DNA of 64,000 nt from Arsenophonus sp052174135 (GTDB lineage: Bacteria; Pseudomonadota; Gammaproteobacteria; Enterobacterales; Enterobacteriaceae), in contig JBQMRZ010000004.1 in the NCBI GenBank assembly GCA_052174135.1, positions 237,118 through 301,117 of the forward strand, given 5' to 3'. Below, in pieces: positions 63,135 through 64,000 of the stretch (positions are counted from its first letter, which is position 1; each line of letters begins with the position of its first letter). The position numbers and the translations under genes are program-made. A model generated the notes under the pieces. It was given only the letters and a program-made list of their open reading frames with translations, was not told where the DNA came from and did not search any database.

Positions 63135-64000
63135 ATATACTTACTTAATAAGTACATATCAATACTTTAAAAGTAATATATTTTTTTAAACAATTGTTGA
63201 TATTAAATCTATCTTAGTTTTCCATATTTACCATTTAAATTCATGTAATCATTTAGTTAGTAGCAATCTTATTAAACATGAGATATTAAATAATAAATCA
63301 TAAAATATAAGTTGTTATAAAAATATTTATAATTTTATTTAAAAATAAAAAATATAATAAAAAAATTGAATAACTTTTTGTTAAAAATATTATTTTTATT
63401 TATTAATTTATTATTTTACTAAAAATTAAACTAAAATAACTATAATAAATTCTTAATAATTTAGTTTTATTAAAAGTATATTTTTATATTTTATAATTTA
63501 AACTTAAAAAGGTTTAATTTTAAATTATAGTAAATTATACATAATAAAGATATATAAAGTATTGCTAAAATAATTATTATAATTAATTTTATAAATTATT
63601 CTAAATATGTATATAATTTAGAAAAATTATATTTAACAATAAAATTTATTTTTAGATTTTTTGTTATTTTTGTAGTTAATTAAAATTTAATATAGGAATA
63701 TTTTAAAAAACTTATAATTTTCTATTAGTGAAATATAAAATATCTTAATGAGATAAGAAATAAATAAAAACTTATAACTGAGTATGCCAAATGACACTAA
63801 GATTACTTATATTAAAATCACTAGTAATATAAAAATATTCTTATAAAGTAAGATGTTAGTAATTAACTTTGGAAATGGAATAAAATTTCATGAATTAATT
63901 CATTTATATTTTATTAGTTTATATTGTATTAGTTATTATTATATTAATGAAGATGAATAAGAAGTTATTTTGAGATTAATAAAATAATTGGGCATAACAT
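63135..64000. other. 0.87-kb gene-free AT-rich end of window
   Basis: No gene, terminator or repeat with support was seen after sdhE. The frame starting near 63784 is only 20 codons and unremarkable. The stretch continues past the window edge. Confidence 0.65.

Noticed and set aside
1..64000. Insertion sequences, prophage, CRISPR arrays, toxin-antitoxin or secretion genes
   Set aside because: No transposase, integrase, Cas or related protein and no regularly spaced direct repeats were seen. The inverted repeats do not flank open frames.

Overview
The window reads as part of the chromosome of a strongly reduced, very AT-rich member of the Enterobacterales, most likely a host-restricted (probably insect) endosymbiont. 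Almost every intact protein has its closest recognisable counterpart in E. coli-type enterics at nearly full length: HisRS, AroA, RpsA, MsbA, PncB, FabA, OmpA, HspQ, TusE, SdhE. About 30 genes fill roughly 30 kb of the 64 kb, so close to half or less of the DNA is coding. The rest is long A+T-dominated stretches up to 5.8 kb with no convincing gene, where enteric relatives carry genes such as crr, ycaI, ycaQ, mukFEB, pepN, rlmL, pqiAB, matP and helD. No insertion sequence, prophage, CRISPR array, rRNA or recognisable tRNA gene was seen. I cannot assign the genus from the sequence alone.

The layout is three blocks that are each collinear with the enteric chromosome. Block 1 (1-11.4 kb) is ispG-hisS-yfgM-bamB-der on the plus strand, facing hemF, then ptsI-ptsH on the minus strand. 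Block 2 (17.1-59 kb) is serC-aroA-cmk-rpsA-ihfB-msbA-lpxK-ycaR-kdsB on plus, aspC-ompF-asnS-pncB on minus, pyrD-uup on plus, and fabA-lonB(ycbZ)-ompA-hspQ-tusE on minus. Block 3 (61.7-63.1 kb) is the divergent pair ygfZ/sdhE. The joins fall in the gene-free stretches 11.4-17.1 kb and 59.0-61.7 kb.

The retained functions are translation (HisRS, AsnRS, S1, Der, TusE, Uup), the cell envelope (BamB, YfgM, OmpF, OmpA, MsbA, LpxK, KdsB, FabA), and metabolism (IspG, HemF, SerC, AroA, AspC, PyrD, PncB, Cmk, PTS EI/HPr). SdhE and YgfZ add flavin attachment and Fe-S maintenance. The organism keeps a Gram-negative outer membrane with lipid A and Kdo steps, aromatic and pyrimidine steps, and an oxygen-dependent haem step.

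Regulation has not vanished entirely. hspQ has a near-consensus sigma-32 promoter. fabA has an enteric-style promoter with a FadR-like operator over its -35. rpsA keeps a long leader without a normal Shine-Dalgarno, and ihfB, ompF and aspC end in clear hairpin terminators. The most conspicuous unexplained feature of the gene-free DNA is a set of long, perfect inverted repeats, led by a 32-bp-arm palindrome at 7565-7630 with a G+C-containing stem. No undescribed multi-gene system was found.
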